A stretch of 64,000 nucleotides of DNA from Erwinia mallotivora (GCF_000590885.1 NZ_JFHN01000018.1:168171-232170), one strand, 5' to 3'. Positions 9,540 through 19,055 are shown, counted from the first letter of the stretch. Notes: a model not told the origin generated them from the letters alone. Made by a program: numbers and translations.

Positions 9540-11160
9540 TTCCGTTCCTCCGGCCCCGCATCGCCACACCGGCTGGAAAACCGCGTGGCTTGTCTGGCTG
9601 ATCCCGCTGGCGGCGCTGCTGGCAGCCCTGACATTACTTGCCGGTAGTCTGCACGCCACAGGCACCGATATTGAAATAACCTTTCAGAACGCTGCCGGGC
9701 TGGAGGCAGGCAAAACGCCGTTGAAATACCGGGATATTACCGTGGGGGTGCTGAAATCACTCTCGCTGAACAGCGAAGGTGATCAGGTGGTGGCCGTCAT
9801 CACCCTGGACAAAAATGCCGCCTGGTTGGCCCGTGCCGGTAGTCGTTTTTGGGTGGTGCGTCCCAGAGTCGGGCTGGGTGGCGTCAGCGGGATAGAAACG
9901 GTGCTATCCGGCGCATGGATTGCCGCCGACCGGGGAACATCAGCAACAGAAATGCGCCATTTTACCGGGCTGGAGATGCCGCCGGCACAAATCAACGGCA
10001 CCCCTGGCCGTCGTTTCACGGTCAGAACCGACGATCTCGGCTCGCTGGATATTGGTTCACCGGTCTATTTTCGTCGTGTCCAGGTTGGGCGGATCGTGTC
10101 ATGGCGATTGCAGGATGATGGCAAAGCGGTAGAGATCAATCTGTTTATCGATGCGCCCTGGGACCGCTTTGTCACCCGCCACTCCCGTTTCTGGAATGCC
10201 AGCGGGATGGATTTGTCGGTAGGCGCAAACGGCCTGCATTTAAAAACTCAGACCGTTGCCTCAGTGCTGGCCGGGGGGATTGCGTTCCGCACGCCGGATG
10301 AAGCTAACGCACCGGATAACAACGCCGATGGCAGCTATGAGCTGGCAAAAGATGAAGAGCAGGCCCTCTCTCCGCCTGACAGACCATCGGTCCCTTTCCA
10401 GCTCCGTTTTGAACGTTCCCTCAGGGGGCTGACACCCGGCGCGCCGGTGGAGTTTTCCAGCATTACCATTGGCAAGGTGGTGTCGGTCAGCCTCGATTAC
10501 AGCCCGGTCGGCTATCGTTTTCCTTCGGTGGTCAATATCGAGGTTTATCCGAACAGGCTGGGTAACGTGCTGGATAAACTGCCCAAACCGGGAAAAGATT
10601 TATCTCAGGCCACGGCTGAATTCACCCGCGATATGGTGGAACACGGTCTGCGGGCCCAGGCAACCACCGGTAACCTGCTGACCGGCCAGCTCTACATCGC
10701 GCTGGATTTCCAGGCCGATGCCCGCAAAGTGCCTTTTGATATGACGGCCAGGCCACTGATTATCCCCACCGTTAACGGCGGATTTGAGCGCATCCAGCAA
10801 CAGGTTGCCAGTATCGTCGGTAAGGTTGACCGCATGCCGCTGGAGGACATTGGCAACCAGCTGAATGCCACGCTGGCCGGGAGCAATAAGCTGTTACAAC
10901 AGTTGAACACCCATACCCTGCCGCAGGCAGACAGGCTGGTCGCCCGACTGGACAGCACCACCGGTACGGTGCAGACGCTGCTGTCTGAAGACTCACCGCT
11001 GATGATTACCGCCACACAAAGTTTGCAGGAACTCGGTCGGATGCTGCGGGCGATGCGCACGCTGAGCGAGATGCTTAACCGCAATCCGGAAGCTCTGATT
11101 CAGGGACGCCCCGCACAGGCGGCCTCTTCATCTCCTCCACCAGAAAGGTCTGGCCGATGA
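9532..11160 (+). CDS. pqiB: MCE-domain protein PqiB
   Basis: 542 residues. One N-terminal membrane anchor (about residues 20-40, WLVWLIPLAALLAALTLLAG) is followed by three MCE domains. Each starts with the typical pattern, e.g. ITFQNAAGLEAGKTPLKYRDITVGVLKS near 48, FTVRTDDLGSLDIGSPVYFRRVQVG near 160 and RFERSLRGLTPGAPVEFSSITIGKVV near 290. A C-terminal helical tail follows. In E. coli PqiB hexamers stack MCE rings and form a long needle across the periplasm. Overlaps pqiA and pqiC at its ends. Confidence 0.94.
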   Translation: MSNSVPPAPHRHTGWKTAWLVWLIPLAALLAALTLLAGSLHATGTDIEITFQNAAGLEAGKTPLKYRDITVGVLKSLSLNSEGDQVVAVITLDKNAAWLARAGSRFWVVRPRVGLGGVSGIETVLSGAWIAADRGTSATEMRHFTGLEMPPAQINGTPGRRFTVRTDDLGSLDIGSPVYFRRVQVGRIVSWRLQDDGKAVEINLFIDAPWDRFVTRHSRFWNASGMDLSVGANGLHLKTQTVASVLAGGIAFRTPDEANAPDNNADGSYELAKDEEQALSPPDRPSVPFQLRFERSLRGLTPGAPVEFSSITIGKVVSVSLDYSPVGYRFPSVVNIEVYPNRLGNVLDKLPKPGKDLSQATAEFTRDMVEHGLRAQATTGNLLTGQLYIALDFQADARKVPFDMTARPLIIPTVNGGFERIQQQVASIVGKVDRMPLEDIGNQLNATLAGSNKLLQQLNTHTLPQADRLVARLDSTTGTVQTLLSEDSPLMITATQSLQELGRMLRAMRTLSEMLNRNPEALIQGRPAQAASSSPPPERSGR

Positions 11161-11759
11161 AATACGCATTTGTCTGTTTTACTCTGCTGATTGTCGGCGC
11201 GCTGACGGCCTGCTCCTCGCCGCCGGTGCGTTATCACACGCTGAATGTTGCACCGCCGCCCCGTGCGGACGCGGCCCCGTCGGCACCCTTCGTCATTTAT
11301 CTGTTGCCTACGGGCGTTCCCCCACAGATTGATATTCCACAGCTGGTGGTGATGACCGGCAACGACAGGATTGATCTGCTGGACAATGACCGCTGGCTGA
11401 GTCCGGTGGGGGACGAAATTCAGACCGCGCTCTCTTCGGCGCTGACGACGCTGTTGCATACCCAGGACGTCAGCGGTATTACCTCGCGCCCGTTGCGCCC
11501 GGTAATCTTTATCCGAGTGCAGATCAGACGTTTTGACAGCTGGCCCGGTCAGTATGTGAAATTGCAGGCCGACTGGGGCCTGCGCAAAGGAGAAGAGCAG
11601 CTGCTGTGCCGCACGACGCTGGTTGAAGATGCATCGGGCGGCATGGATGAGATGTTTGCCGCCCAGCAAAGAATTGTACACCGCCTGGCGGAGACGATTG
11701 CTCAGCGAGCCAGCGATCCGCAGCTGTCTGCCAGCAATAAAAACCTGTTATGCCAGTAG
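11157..11759 (+). CDS. pqiC: Lipoprotein PqiC (ABC-type transport auxiliary lipoprotein family)
   Basis: 200 residues, starting in an ATGA overlap with pqiB. The signal peptide ends LTACSS, a lipobox with Cys near residue 19. The rest matches the YmbA/PqiC fold (YHTLNVAPPP... FVIYLLPTGVPPQIDIPQLV... NDRWLSPVGDEIQTALSSAL). PqiC is the outer-membrane lipoprotein that caps the PqiB needle. It is the last gene of the operon; the DNA after it changes character (transposon remnant). Confidence 0.92.
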   Translation: MKYAFVCFTLLIVGALTACSSPPVRYHTLNVAPPPRADAAPSAPFVIYLLPTGVPPQIDIPQLVVMTGNDRIDLLDNDRWLSPVGDEIQTALSSALTTLLHTQDVSGITSRPLRPVIFIRVQIRRFDSWPGQYVKLQADWGLRKGEEQLLCRTTLVEDASGGMDEMFAAQQRIVHRLAETIAQRASDPQLSASNKNLLCQ

Positions 11760-11814
11760 CAGACGGGCATAAATACAGCCACTAACGCCTGGCCGTCTCC
11801 GGAAGCCTGTACGC

Positions 11815-11852
11815 GGGGTCTGACGATGAGTGCAGCGAAAACTCGCCTGAGG
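11815..11852 (+). repeat. Tn3-family 38-bp terminal inverted repeat (left end)
   Basis: This 38-base stretch starts GGGGTCTGACG and contains GCGAAAACTC. Aligned by eye to the Tn3 terminal repeat as I remember it, 30 of 38 bases match with no gaps. The GGGG end points outward to the left, so the element body lies to the right, where a Tn3-type transposase fragment is found at 12847-13067. No matching right end was found before mtnK, so the element is truncated. Confidence 0.75.
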
Positions 11853-11965
11853 ACTGTCCGCTGGGCTCTGACATGCAGCAGCAATCGATAACTAAATGAT
11901 CCTTAAGCTGACGACACTCGACCATGACCGTTTTCTGATAGACAAAAAACTGATATGCCATACGC

Positions 11966-12085
11966 TAAATAATTGGAGTTGCAGGAAGGTGACCACAAAG
12001 TGAGTCCCGATGAGCTTACTCAGGTAAGTGATTCAGGTGAAGGCACTCCGTCAACACACCCGCAGCCTGAAGTATGACGAGTATA
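11966..12085 (+). repeat. Dispersed intergenic repeat, copy A
   Basis: About 120 bases running from TAAATAATTGGAGTTGCAGG to GCCTGAAGTATGACGAG. It shares its ends and interior (e.g. CTCAGGTAAGTGA and CTGAAGTATG) with a second copy at 40205-40390. I recognise this as a repeat type common between genes in Erwinia, Serratia and Photorhabdus-like genomes, but I cannot name it. It lies inside the Tn3-like remnant, upstream of the low-GC gene. Non-coding as far as can be seen. Confidence 0.7.
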
Positions 12086-12192
12086 TATTTTCTGAACCAG
12101 TTTTAAAGACTCCGTCTTATTTCAGTTAAAAAATTGGCTATTCTGCAAAAAGATTCATCAGTTCAATACTATTTTATAAAGGATTAGTTAAA

Positions 12193-12846
12193 ATGAGTTT
12201 TATAAAAACCTGTTTTTCACCACTCACAAATATTTTTAGTCTACGTTGTCGATCTTACGAAGTTTCAAAGGGAAATGCAGTTAATAAATTTGCTGAAAAT
12301 ATATTTTCTGTTAAAAATTCTCCTGTAGAATTGCTTACTTACAGAAGTGCCGATTTATCAAAAGAGCGGTTTATTACACAGAATATTTTGTCACGCTTTG
12401 ATATTAGTGAAAATTTTGTTGCTGTAAGAGTTCAGGAAGACAAATTTACTGATTTAAAAAACAAGACAATACAAGGGCATAAGAAAACTGTTGCAACAGT
12501 AAGAGATTGGTATAATCCCTATAAAAATTACCTCGGTATTTCTATGGGAAAACTTAAGTCATCATCCGATGTAGCAAATAAAGAAAGCAGAGAGTCCATA
12601 AATGTAATGCTAATGGAAAAGAATGAATTTAAAAATAAAATACTCAATCAAGATAACTTACAGAGCCAGTATGGAGGTAATGAAAATAAAAGCTGGGTAG
12701 TTGCACCATTAAAAGATTTTCTTGATAAAGGGGCTAAAGTTTATCCAGATGAATCCAGTGCATTAAGATTAGGTCAGCCGTTTATCATAACTCTTCCGGA
12801 AAAAACAAAAGTCAATGTTGAAATTTATCCAGTGCGCAAAAAATAG
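12193..12846 (+). CDS. Low-GC passenger protein of unknown function in a Tn3 remnant
   Basis: 217 residues. The DNA is far more AT-rich than the flanking genes. An AAAGGA site precedes the ATG. No signal peptide or membrane segment is convincing; the N-terminus is hydrophobic and Cys-containing (MSFIKTCFSPLTNIF...), the middle is Lys/Asn-rich and hydrophilic, and the C-terminal part includes WVVAPLKDFLDKGAKVYPDE and a Gly-Gln-Pro-Phe beta-rich end. I do not recognise the family. Its position between a Tn3 terminal repeat and a transposase fragment marks it as transposon cargo. Secreted effector or toxin are possible but unsupported by any motif. Confidence 0.75.
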   Translation: MSFIKTCFSPLTNIFSLRCRSYEVSKGNAVNKFAENIFSVKNSPVELLTYRSADLSKERFITQNILSRFDISENFVAVRVQEDKFTDLKNKTIQGHKKTVATVRDWYNPYKNYLGISMGKLKSSSDVANKESRESINVMLMEKNEFKNKILNQDNLQSQYGGNENKSWVVAPLKDFLDKGAKVYPDESSALRLGQPFIITLPEKTKVNVEIYPVRKK

Positions 12847-13067
12847 AATACCCGCCGTGAGCATTCAGCACTGATACGTCAGCACTATCAGTATCGTGAA
12901 ATTGCCCGTCCCTCAGACAATAATTTTCATGACGAAATGGTGGAGCAGTACCGGCGCATTCGTCGTTTCCTGTCTCATCTGCTGGATACCGTTGAATTTC
13001 ATCCGCAACTGCCGGGGTTACCACTCTGAATGCCTGTGACTACCTGAGCCGGGAGTTTACCAGTTGA
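12847..13067 (+). pseudogene. tnpA: Tn3-family transposase (TnpA) fragment, frameshifted
   Basis: The bases directly after the stop of the preceding gene translate to EHSALIRQHYQYREIA...FHDEMVEQYRRIRRFLSHLL and then, after a frameshift near 13015, to VTTLNACDYLSREFTS and a stop. This pattern (HDEMVEQYRRIRRFL, LNACDYLSREF) is typical of an internal part of Tn3-family TnpA. Only about 70 of some 1000 residues remain, with no start, no catalytic core and a frame change. Non-functional. Confidence 0.75.
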
Positions 13068-13228
13068 AAATGCAGGCTGAGGCAGAGATGAAATGCCTGT
13101 CGCCCCGCCCAAATTGGTACATCGTCTGGCTGCGATCGACCAGCCGCCTGTCATTGGGAAAGAGCGTTTTTATCAGTAAAAGTTCAGCATAAACCGCCGC
13201 CGTCCTCGCACATTCGGCGGCGCTTTAA
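13068..13228. other. Gap between the transposase fragment and mtnK
   Basis: A further short open stretch here could be more transposon debris, but I could not place it. At 13195-13222 there is an 8-bp GC stem (cgccgccg / cggcggcg), followed by CTTTAATC on the + strand, just after the mtnK stop codon. It may terminate mtnK. Confidence 0.45.
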
Positions 13229-14431
13229 TCAGCCATTCTGCCGGATACGGGCAATCAACGCATCGCAGTCTGCAATCTGGTCAGCCGCGATGATCAACGT
13301 ACGTCCCAGCGTCACCGCCTGACGCACACATTCAGTGCGCATGGCATCGTCGGAAATGGTTTTGATATCCGCTACCTGAGACATCCCCACCGTGCGACGA
13401 ATCACTTCAGTGCCTGCATAACCCAGCGTATCCCGCCAGATTTTATGCAAAAACTCTGCTGCATAGCCCGGATACGCCAGCGCGCGATCGCGACTTTTTT
13501 CCGCCGCCAGCGTGAGAAAACCTTCGGCAAAGCTCTGCCATAGCGCAGAGAGATCGCACAGACGTTGCTCACGAGCGGCGGCGGCCTCACGCGGGGCCAG
13601 CAGGCCCGGCAGCGCACAGTAGTTGATCATCAGGTTGCCGAGCGCGCTGCCCACATCGAAACCTATCGGGCCGTAGAAACCAAACTCCGCATCGATAACC
13701 TTCAGGCGACCTTCCGCCACAAAAATTGATCCACTGTGCACATCGCCGTGCAGCAAGGCTTCGGCATTTGACAGAAAGCGGTGTTTCAGCGCGGCGACAT
13801 TCCGTCGCAGAGCGTCGTCGGTACGCAGCGTGGCAATCAGCGGCTCCAGCGCGCGTGGGTAGCCGTTACGCTGATGCTCCTCATAGGGTTCGTTAAAGAA
13901 CAGCTCTTCGGTGATGTCACACAGCTCAGGGTTGGTGAAGCGGATAACATCTGCTTTTTTCTGATGCGGGTGCTGGTAAAAATCGGAAGTATGAAACAGC
14001 GTTTGCGCCAGATAGATTCCCAGCTGCCCTGCGGCCTGCGGATAATCGACGCCTTTAACCTGTTCACCTCGCCAGATTGCATGGCTGGAGAGATCCTCCA
14101 TAACCATGACCGCCAGTTGCGGATCGTAATGCAGAATTTTCACCGTGTGCTCAGGGCAGAAGCCACCATGAATATGCAACACTTCCGCTTCGATACGCGC
14201 GCGGTCAAGGGTCAGCGGCCAGGATTCACCCACGCAGCGCACATAAGGCAGCGCCTGCTTAACAATCACCCGGCTGTGACCTTCACGGTCAACAATCCTG
14301 AACACCAGGTTCAGGTTACCATCACCGATTTCCTGTGAAGCGACCAGACTGTCCGGATTGTCAATGCCGCCGAACTGGCGTGCATATTCCACAGCATCCT
14401 CTGCCGTGAATGTACGGTATTGCGACATCAC
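13229..14431 (-). CDS. mtnK: S-methyl-5-thioribose kinase
   Basis: 400 residues, the usual MtnK length. It phosphorylates methylthioribose to methylthioribose 1-phosphate with ATP, entering the methionine salvage pathway. It belongs to the APH-like kinase fold: [23 protein letters not shown] carries the ATP-binding lysine, [13 protein letters not shown] the catalytic loop Asp, and [15 protein letters not shown] the metal-binding DxE segment. It is divergent from mtnA, with a MetJ box in the gap, so repression by methionine/SAM is expected. Confidence 0.95.
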   Translation of the reverse strand: MMSQYRTFTAEDAVEYARQFGGIDNPDSLVASQEIGDGNLNLVFRIVDREGHSRVIVKQALPYVRCVGESWPLTLDRARIEAEVLHIHGGFCPEHTVKILHYDPQLAVMVMEDLSSHAIWRGEQVKGVDYPQAAGQLGIYLAQTLFHTSDFYQHPHQKKADVIRFTNPELCDITEELFFNEPYEEHQRNGYPRALEPLIATLRTDDALRRNVAALKHRFLSNAEALLHGDVHSGSIFVAEGRLKVIDAEFGFYGPIGFDVGSALGNLMINYCALPGLLAPREAAAAREQRLCDLSALWQSFAEGFLTLAAEKSRDRALAYPGYAAEFLHKIWRDTLGYAGTEVIRRTVGMSQVADIKTISDDAMRTECVRQAVTLGRTLIIAADQIADCDALIARIRQNG

Positions 14432-14505
14432 TTTTCCCCATCAACTGTTCTGGCTGCGCGCCGGGTAGTATTCGCTGTTATCTTGCCGGCATTTTGTCAT
14501 GAATA

Positions 14506-14529
14506 AGCCATTCAGACGTCTATACATCC
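14506..14529. promoter_or_regulatory. MetJ (met box) array between mtnK and mtnA
   Basis: AGACGTCT at 14514-14521 is a perfect consensus met box. It is flanked by degenerate 8-mers (AGCCATTC before, ATACATCC after) in the tandem 8-bp register MetJ dimers use. It lies in the divergent gap of two methionine salvage genes. Confidence 0.8.
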
Positions 14530-14582
14530 ACAGCGCATGTTGGCACAATATGCCCGGAAAACGCAACCAGGATTTAACCTTC

Positions 14583-15605
14583 ATGCAGACACTAAAAACA
14601 ACCAGCTTACAAATTCGTGACAACCAGTTGTGGATCCTCGATCAGCAGGCACTTCCGCAGCAAAAAATCTGGTGCCCGACGCCTGAGGTGGCAGATCTGG
14701 TCGCGCATATAAAAGCGCTGCGGGTTCGTGGCGCTCCGCTGATTGGCCTGTCCGCCAGCCTGTTACTGGCTTTGTTAGCAGAAAAAGGGATGCCGAAACC
14801 GGCGCTGGCAGAAGCGCTGGAGGTATTGCGTGCCGCCCGCCCCACCGCCGTTAACCTGATGAACAACCTTGACCGGATGAAACAGGCGCTGGCGCAAACC
14901 GATTTTGTCAGCGCGATGACCACTGAAGCCCTGCATCTGGTGGAGGAGGATAAGACGCTGTGCGACAACATTGCTGCGGCTGGCACAGCGCTGATTACAC
15001 CGGGAAGCCGTTTGCTGACGCACTGTAATACCGGAGGTCTGGCGACGGCAGGGGTGGGAACGGCGCTGGGGGTGATATCCCGTGGCTGGCAGGAAGGAAA
15101 GGTCACCAGCGTCTGGGTAGATGAAACCCGTCCGCTGCTTCAGGGGGGGCGTCTGACCGCCTGGGAACTGGGTGAACTGGGCATCCCTTACCGACTGATT
15201 TGCGACAGCATGGCCGCCAGCCTGATGGCGCAAAAGCAGGTTGATGCGGTGTGGGTCGGCGCAGACCGGATTGCCGCCAACGGTGATGTTGCTAACAAAA
15301 TCGGCACTTACAGCCTGGCCGTGCTGGCAGATTATCACCGCATCCCTTTCTACGTTGCCGCCCCGCATACCACCCTTGACCGGCACTGTGCGGATGGCAG
15401 CGCGATCCCTATCGAACAACGCGCAGCCAGCGAAGTGACCGGCGTGGCAGGCAGTTTTGGTGAAGTTCAGTGGGCGCCAGAAACAGCGCAGGTGTTTAAT
15501 CCGGCGTTCGACGTGACGCCCGCCTCACTGATCAGTGGCTGGATCCTGGATACCGGCGTGGTCACGCCAGCTCAGGTTAACGAAGGAATTTTCCGGCCAT
15601 CGTAA
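14583..15605 (+). CDS. mtnA: S-methyl-5-thioribose-1-phosphate isomerase
   Basis: 340 residues from [16 protein letters not shown]; an in-frame ATG at 14499 lies upstream of the met box and was rejected. It isomerises methylthioribose 1-phosphate to methylthioribulose 1-phosphate. The eIF2B-like family signatures are present: [26 protein letters not shown] (catalytic Cys) and [20 protein letters not shown] (catalytic Asp). A CAGGA site precedes the ATG. Confidence 0.96.
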   Translation: MQTLKTTSLQIRDNQLWILDQQALPQQKIWCPTPEVADLVAHIKALRVRGAPLIGLSASLLLALLAEKGMPKPALAEALEVLRAARPTAVNLMNNLDRMKQALAQTDFVSAMTTEALHLVEEDKTLCDNIAAAGTALITPGSRLLTHCNTGGLATAGVGTALGVISRGWQEGKVTSVWVDETRPLLQGGRLTAWELGELGIPYRLICDSMAASLMAQKQVDAVWVGADRIAANGDVANKIGTYSLAVLADYHRIPFYVAAPHTTLDRHCADGSAIPIEQRAASEVTGVAGSFGEVQWAPETAQVFNPAFDVTPASLISGWILDTGVVTPAQVNEGIFRPS

Positions 15606-15671
15606 ATGAAAATCTAATGCCCGATCGCCACAAAACCAGCGATCAGATTGTCCTCCCAGACTGAGCAATAT

Positions 15672-15702
15672 GGTATCAGGCAGACGTTGTCTGCCTGATA
15701 CC
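15672..15702. terminator. Perfect 13-bp hairpin after mtnA
   Basis: GGTATCAGGCAGA and its exact complement flank a 5-base loop, 67 bases after the mtnA stop. There is no T-tract after it, so it may be a processing or stabilising structure rather than a classical terminator. The rest of the gap (15703-15910) shows nothing I can name. Confidence 0.5.
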
Positions 15703-15910
15703 GTCAGGATTAATTCAGGTTGTACACTGCCGGACTGGCTGGAAAAATGTTGAGGTGATGCTGTTATATATCAGGATGCAGATACAGCAATCGCATCAAA
15801 ACCCGTCACATTGAGCGCCTGTCATCGCTCGTCTGAGAGTGCCGGGAAAGAAATATACAGTGAAAATATCATCGTTTTTTCAGAACAGCAGATTCATCAC
15901 ATGACTACTT

Positions 15911-16543
15911 TCAGTGTTTCGCCATCTTTTGCATTTCATTCAACACAGCACCAAAGGTGATTTTTTTATTGCCTATTTCAGTCATTCCATCCTCAGGCAA
16001 ATAACTGAACTTCACATACATCACAGATCCGCTGGACTTTTGTTTCTCATCCAGCTGCTCTATTTTTTCATAAAGCTCTTTGAGATCGCCAGCAACCCCA
16101 GCCACATCAGTAATATCATTACCGAAAGGAAGAAATTTTTGTATGTTTTCGACCGCCATTACCAATATGTTTCCTGGATGCCAGATACTGATAAAACGTT
16201 CACGAGGATGATAATTCGCTACTCCCATATATATTTTATTCAAACCGTCGATCTGACTTTCAATCCCTCTTGTTTCATATGTTTTCAAAAACTCAACAAT
16301 CTGAATATAAGTCCCTACCAAAACCAAAGGTTTAACGCCGGCCCCCTTCTCGGTAAAAATATATTCGTTCTTACTGTCTGGTAAAGCCTTAGTCAGCTGT
16401 CCCCGGTCGAGGATGAGGCTCTTATATTTACCCTCTTTTAATACAGGGGCTGGTTCTCGCCAGATTGTGATGACTTCTGCAAACGCTGAAGAAGAGATAA
16501 ATCCCAGAAGCAGTAAAAGAGAAAGCGTTTTTCTGATAAGCAT
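15911..16543 (-). CDS. Exported protein of unknown function
   Basis: 210 residues with a clear Sec signal peptide (MLIRKTLSLLLLLGFISSSAFA, cleavage after AFA). The mature protein has no cysteines, so it is not a lipoprotein. Visible segments include EYIFTEKGAGVKPLVLVGTYIQIVEFLKTYETRG and FISIWHPGNILVMAVENIQKFLPFG. A Lys/Glu-rich helix near residues 155-172 could be a coiled coil. I do not recognise the family. It is AT-rich relative to the mtn genes and splits the mtn cluster. A run of nine C lies about 126 bases upstream of its start. Confidence 0.75.
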   Translation of the reverse strand: MLIRKTLSLLLLLGFISSSAFAEVITIWREPAPVLKEGKYKSLILDRGQLTKALPDSKNEYIFTEKGAGVKPLVLVGTYIQIVEFLKTYETRGIESQIDGLNKIYMGVANYHPRERFISIWHPGNILVMAVENIQKFLPFGNDITDVAGVAGDLKELYEKIEQLDEKQKSSGSVMYVKFSYLPEDGMTEIGNKKITFGAVLNEMQKMAKH

Positions 16544-17157
16544 ATAAGTTGTCTTCTTTTTTATTTTCAGGAGTTATTATCTTATATTATTAGTATATTA
16601 AGAAACAATCTTAAACTGCCTACCCCGCATTGATTTAATAAGGCGTACTAACGATGATAAGCCAGTTGCCCCCCCCCTGAAAACAGTTTCAATTATAAAA
16701 ATCAACCATCATTTATAACTCTTTAATTGAAATTAAAAAATTGCTTACCCTCGACCAGAAAATTAACATTCAACTTATTAAATTTTCATATTTAAAACTG
16801 AAATAAAAAAACAAACTATCCTAAACGGTTCCGCTATGAAATAAAATATCACCATTCAGGCTGTTAAAAATAACCTCACCTTGTTAATATAATAAAGCTG
16901 TAATATCACTGGCTTGTTTTCGCAGCCGAAAACCCGGGATCAATGCTGAAGTTTCATTATTCACTGCGTAATTTCCACGTCGAGAGAAACCTTAGCAGAA
17001 ATCGCCTGACACATTATCTGTCGTGCCAGGCGTAATTGCTTTAATGCGTCATGGGCGAGCGGAAAATACCCAACGTACATAAGGGAGATCACTTCTCCGA
17101 CACAGCCCGTGTCCGGACTGGCTTACCCACCAACCGGATCTGACTGGCGCTGAGTAA
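16544..17157. other. AT-rich gap upstream of the exported protein gene
   Basis: About 610 bases without a credible gene. It holds a homopolymer of nine C at 16669-16677 and long A/T runs at 16690-16860. Near 17002-17031 lies an inverted repeat (cgcctgacac / gtgccaggcg, 9 of 10 pairs) that could end the mtnBCD transcript coming from the right. Possible promoter of the exported protein gene on the - strand; no clear -35/-10 pair was picked out. Confidence 0.5.
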
Positions 17158-17700
17158 TCAGGGCAAACGCGGATAAGCATCAGCAATCTTGTCACCGGTA
17201 AAATTCGCGATCCAACCTTCCTGATTATCAAAAATACGAATCGCGGTAAAATGAGGCGAGGAACCCATATCAAACCAGTGTGGTGTCCCTGCCGGTACTG
17301 AGATCAGATCGTTTTTCTCACAGAGAATCTGATAAATATGCCCATCCAGATGCAGGCAGAACAGCCCTGCCCCCTCAACAAAAAAACGTACCTCATCTTC
17401 GCCGTGAGTATGCTCAGAGAGGAATTTGCCGCGCAATGCCTCTTTTTGCGGATTATCAGCCCGCATGCTGATTACGTCCCAGCTCTGATAGCCTTTCTCC
17501 GCCACCAGCTTATCAATGGCGTGTTGATAAGCGTTGATCACGGCTTCCGACTGGGGATCAACGCCCAGATCGCGGTCAGCCTGCCAGCGTTCAAAACGCA
17601 CCGCTTTGGCATTCAGCTGCTGGCGGATTTCGTCAGCATCGGTACTGTGCCACACCGGGGTGGTGGCCTCGCTGTCGGTAAAAATGGTCAGTGCACTCAT
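17158..17700 (-). CDS. mtnD: Acireductone dioxygenase
   Basis: 180 residues, the family's usual length. This cupin enzyme converts the acireductone (1,2-dihydroxy-3-keto-5-methylthiopentene) with O2 to the 2-keto acid of methionine and formate (Fe form), or off-pathway products (Ni form). The metal ligands are visible in [14 protein letters not shown] and in TPHWFDMG. The start overlaps the end of mtnC by ATGA, so the two are translationally coupled. Confidence 0.96.
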   Translation of the reverse strand: MSALTIFTDSEATTPVWHSTDADEIRQQLNAKAVRFERWQADRDLGVDPQSEAVINAYQHAIDKLVAEKGYQSWDVISMRADNPQKEALRGKFLSEHTHGEDEVRFFVEGAGLFCLHLDGHIYQILCEKNDLISVPAGTPHWFDMGSSPHFTAIRIFDNQEGWIANFTGDKIADAYPRLP

Positions 17701-18386
17701 AAGGAAAACAGCTCCAGGTTAATCTGATCAAAACGGTTCACCTGACGATGGCGGCTGGTGTTGTCCGCCTCGCCACGCAGTAACTGTATGGTGTTCCAGC
17801 CTGCATCCTGTGCAGCATCCAGCTCCTGGTGTATGTCCGACAAAAACAGCAATTCACCCGGCGGCAGCGCAATTTCAGTGGCAATATTGCGGTAGGAGAG
17901 GACCTCCCTTTTCGCGCCAACGTGGGTGTCAAAATAACCACTGAACAGAGATGTAATATCACCCGCGTCGCTGTAGCCAAATAACAATTTCTGCGCGGCA
18001 ACCGAGCCAGAGGAATATACATACAGATCAATCCCCTGCGACTTCCATTGATGCAACATGGGCACAACATCGGCATACAGATGCCCGGTAAAGCACCCGT
18101 TCAGATAACCATCGCGCCAGATCATTCCCTGTAAAGCTTTCAGCGCGGTGGATTTGCGATCGGCATCCATAAACCCGAACAGCACTGTGGTCAGCTCTTC
18201 GATTGTCGCCTGCGGCCGGTCAATCTCCACACGCAGATCGTTCAGCGCCTGTGCCACCTCTTCACGCTGCTGATGCGTTGCAAGAAAGGGGGCCAGATTT
18301 TCCCGCGCCCAGGGGAACAGCACATTGTGAACAAAGCGAATATCGCTGGTTGTTCCTTCGATATCAGTAACAATCGCCCGGATCAT
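17697..18386 (-). CDS. mtnC: Enolase-phosphatase (2,3-diketo-5-methylthio-1-phosphopentane phosphatase)
   Basis: 229 residues. HAD-superfamily enzyme that enolises and dephosphorylates the diketo intermediate to acireductone. Motif I is [11 protein letters not shown] (nucleophilic Asp), motif II is [18 protein letters not shown] and motif III with IV is near [21 protein letters not shown]. It overlaps mtnB and mtnD by four bases at each side, in a mtnB-mtnC-mtnD operon. Confidence 0.96.
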   Translation of the reverse strand: MIRAIVTDIEGTTSDIRFVHNVLFPWARENLAPFLATHQQREEVAQALNDLRVEIDRPQATIEELTTVLFGFMDADRKSTALKALQGMIWRDGYLNGCFTGHLYADVVPMLHQWKSQGIDLYVYSSGSVAAQKLLFGYSDAGDITSLFSGYFDTHVGAKREVLSYRNIATEIALPPGELLFLSDIHQELDAAQDAGWNTIQLLRGEADNTSRHRQVNRFDQINLELFSL

Positions 18387-18997
18387 CTTGCCTCCAGTAC
18401 ACGGCGTTGTAATTCACACTGGAACAAAAATTCCAGCCCTTCGAGATGACGCTTTGCCTCACTGACATCTTTGCCCCAGCAGGTCAGCCCGTGGCCACGC
18501 AGCAAAAAACCATAACGCAACGGTGTTTGCTGAGCAAACTGCTCAATCCGCGCCGCCAGAGCAGTAATATCCTGATCGTTATCGAACAGCGCAATGGCAA
18601 CGGTATCAAGATGCGAGGACTGTCCGGCCAGCGTTTTCTGCATTTCATAGCCTTGCAGCGCTAATGCGGTTCCTTTCTCAATTCGGGAGAGAACCGTGGC
18701 GTTCACCGTGTGGGTATGCAGCACGGCACCCGCCTGCGGAAACAGGCGGTAAATCAGGGTGTGCAGCCCGGTTTCTGCCGAAGGTGTGCGCCCCGAAGGC
18801 ACCCGATTGCCGGCAATTTCCACCTGAATAAAATCATCGCGGGTCAGCGCCCCTTTATCCTTGCCGGATTCGCTCAGCAGACAAAAATCGCGGTCCTGTC
18901 TCAGCGACATATTGCCGCCTGTAGCCGGTGCCCAGCCCCTGGCACCAATCCAGTGGCAGGTGGCCACCAGTTGATCCAACTGTGAAATTGCGCTCAT
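18383..18997 (-). CDS. mtnB: Methylthioribulose-1-phosphate dehydratase
   Basis: 204 residues from [16 protein letters not shown]; an upstream ATG at 19027 lacks a good site, while this one has GGGAACA. It is a class II aldolase-like zinc enzyme that dehydrates methylthioribulose 1-phosphate. Zinc ligands are seen in [14 protein letters not shown] and [26 protein letters not shown] near the N-terminus is typical. It is the first gene of the mtnBCD operon, with a met box upstream. Confidence 0.96.
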   Translation of the reverse strand: MSAISQLDQLVATCHWIGARGWAPATGGNMSLRQDRDFCLLSESGKDKGALTRDDFIQVEIAGNRVPSGRTPSAETGLHTLIYRLFPQAGAVLHTHTVNATVLSRIEKGTALALQGYEMQKTLAGQSSHLDTVAIALFDNDQDITALAARIEQFAQQTPLRYGFLLRGHGLTCWGKDVSEAKRHLEGLEFLFQCELQRRVLEAR

Positions 18998-19039
18998 CGT
19001 GTTCCCATTTTCAGCCAGTTGCGGCATAGTTTTACATTT

Positions 19040-19055
19040 AGACGTCTAAGCGTCT
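19040..19055. promoter_or_regulatory. MetJ box pair between mtnB and mtnE
   Basis: AGACGTCTAAGCGTCT is two adjacent met boxes, the first a perfect consensus and the second matching at 6 of 8. It lies in the 144-base divergent gap between mtnB and mtnE, so MetJ may repress both directions. Confidence 0.85.

Noticed and set aside
12061..12192. hrp box upstream of the low-GC gene
   Set aside because: A GAACC string is present but no CCAC at the right distance, so an effector promoter is not supported.
13068..13181. Short open frame with PPKLVHRLAAIDQPP
   Set aside because: May be more transposase debris, but it does not align by eye with the next part of Tn3 transposases, so it was left unassigned.
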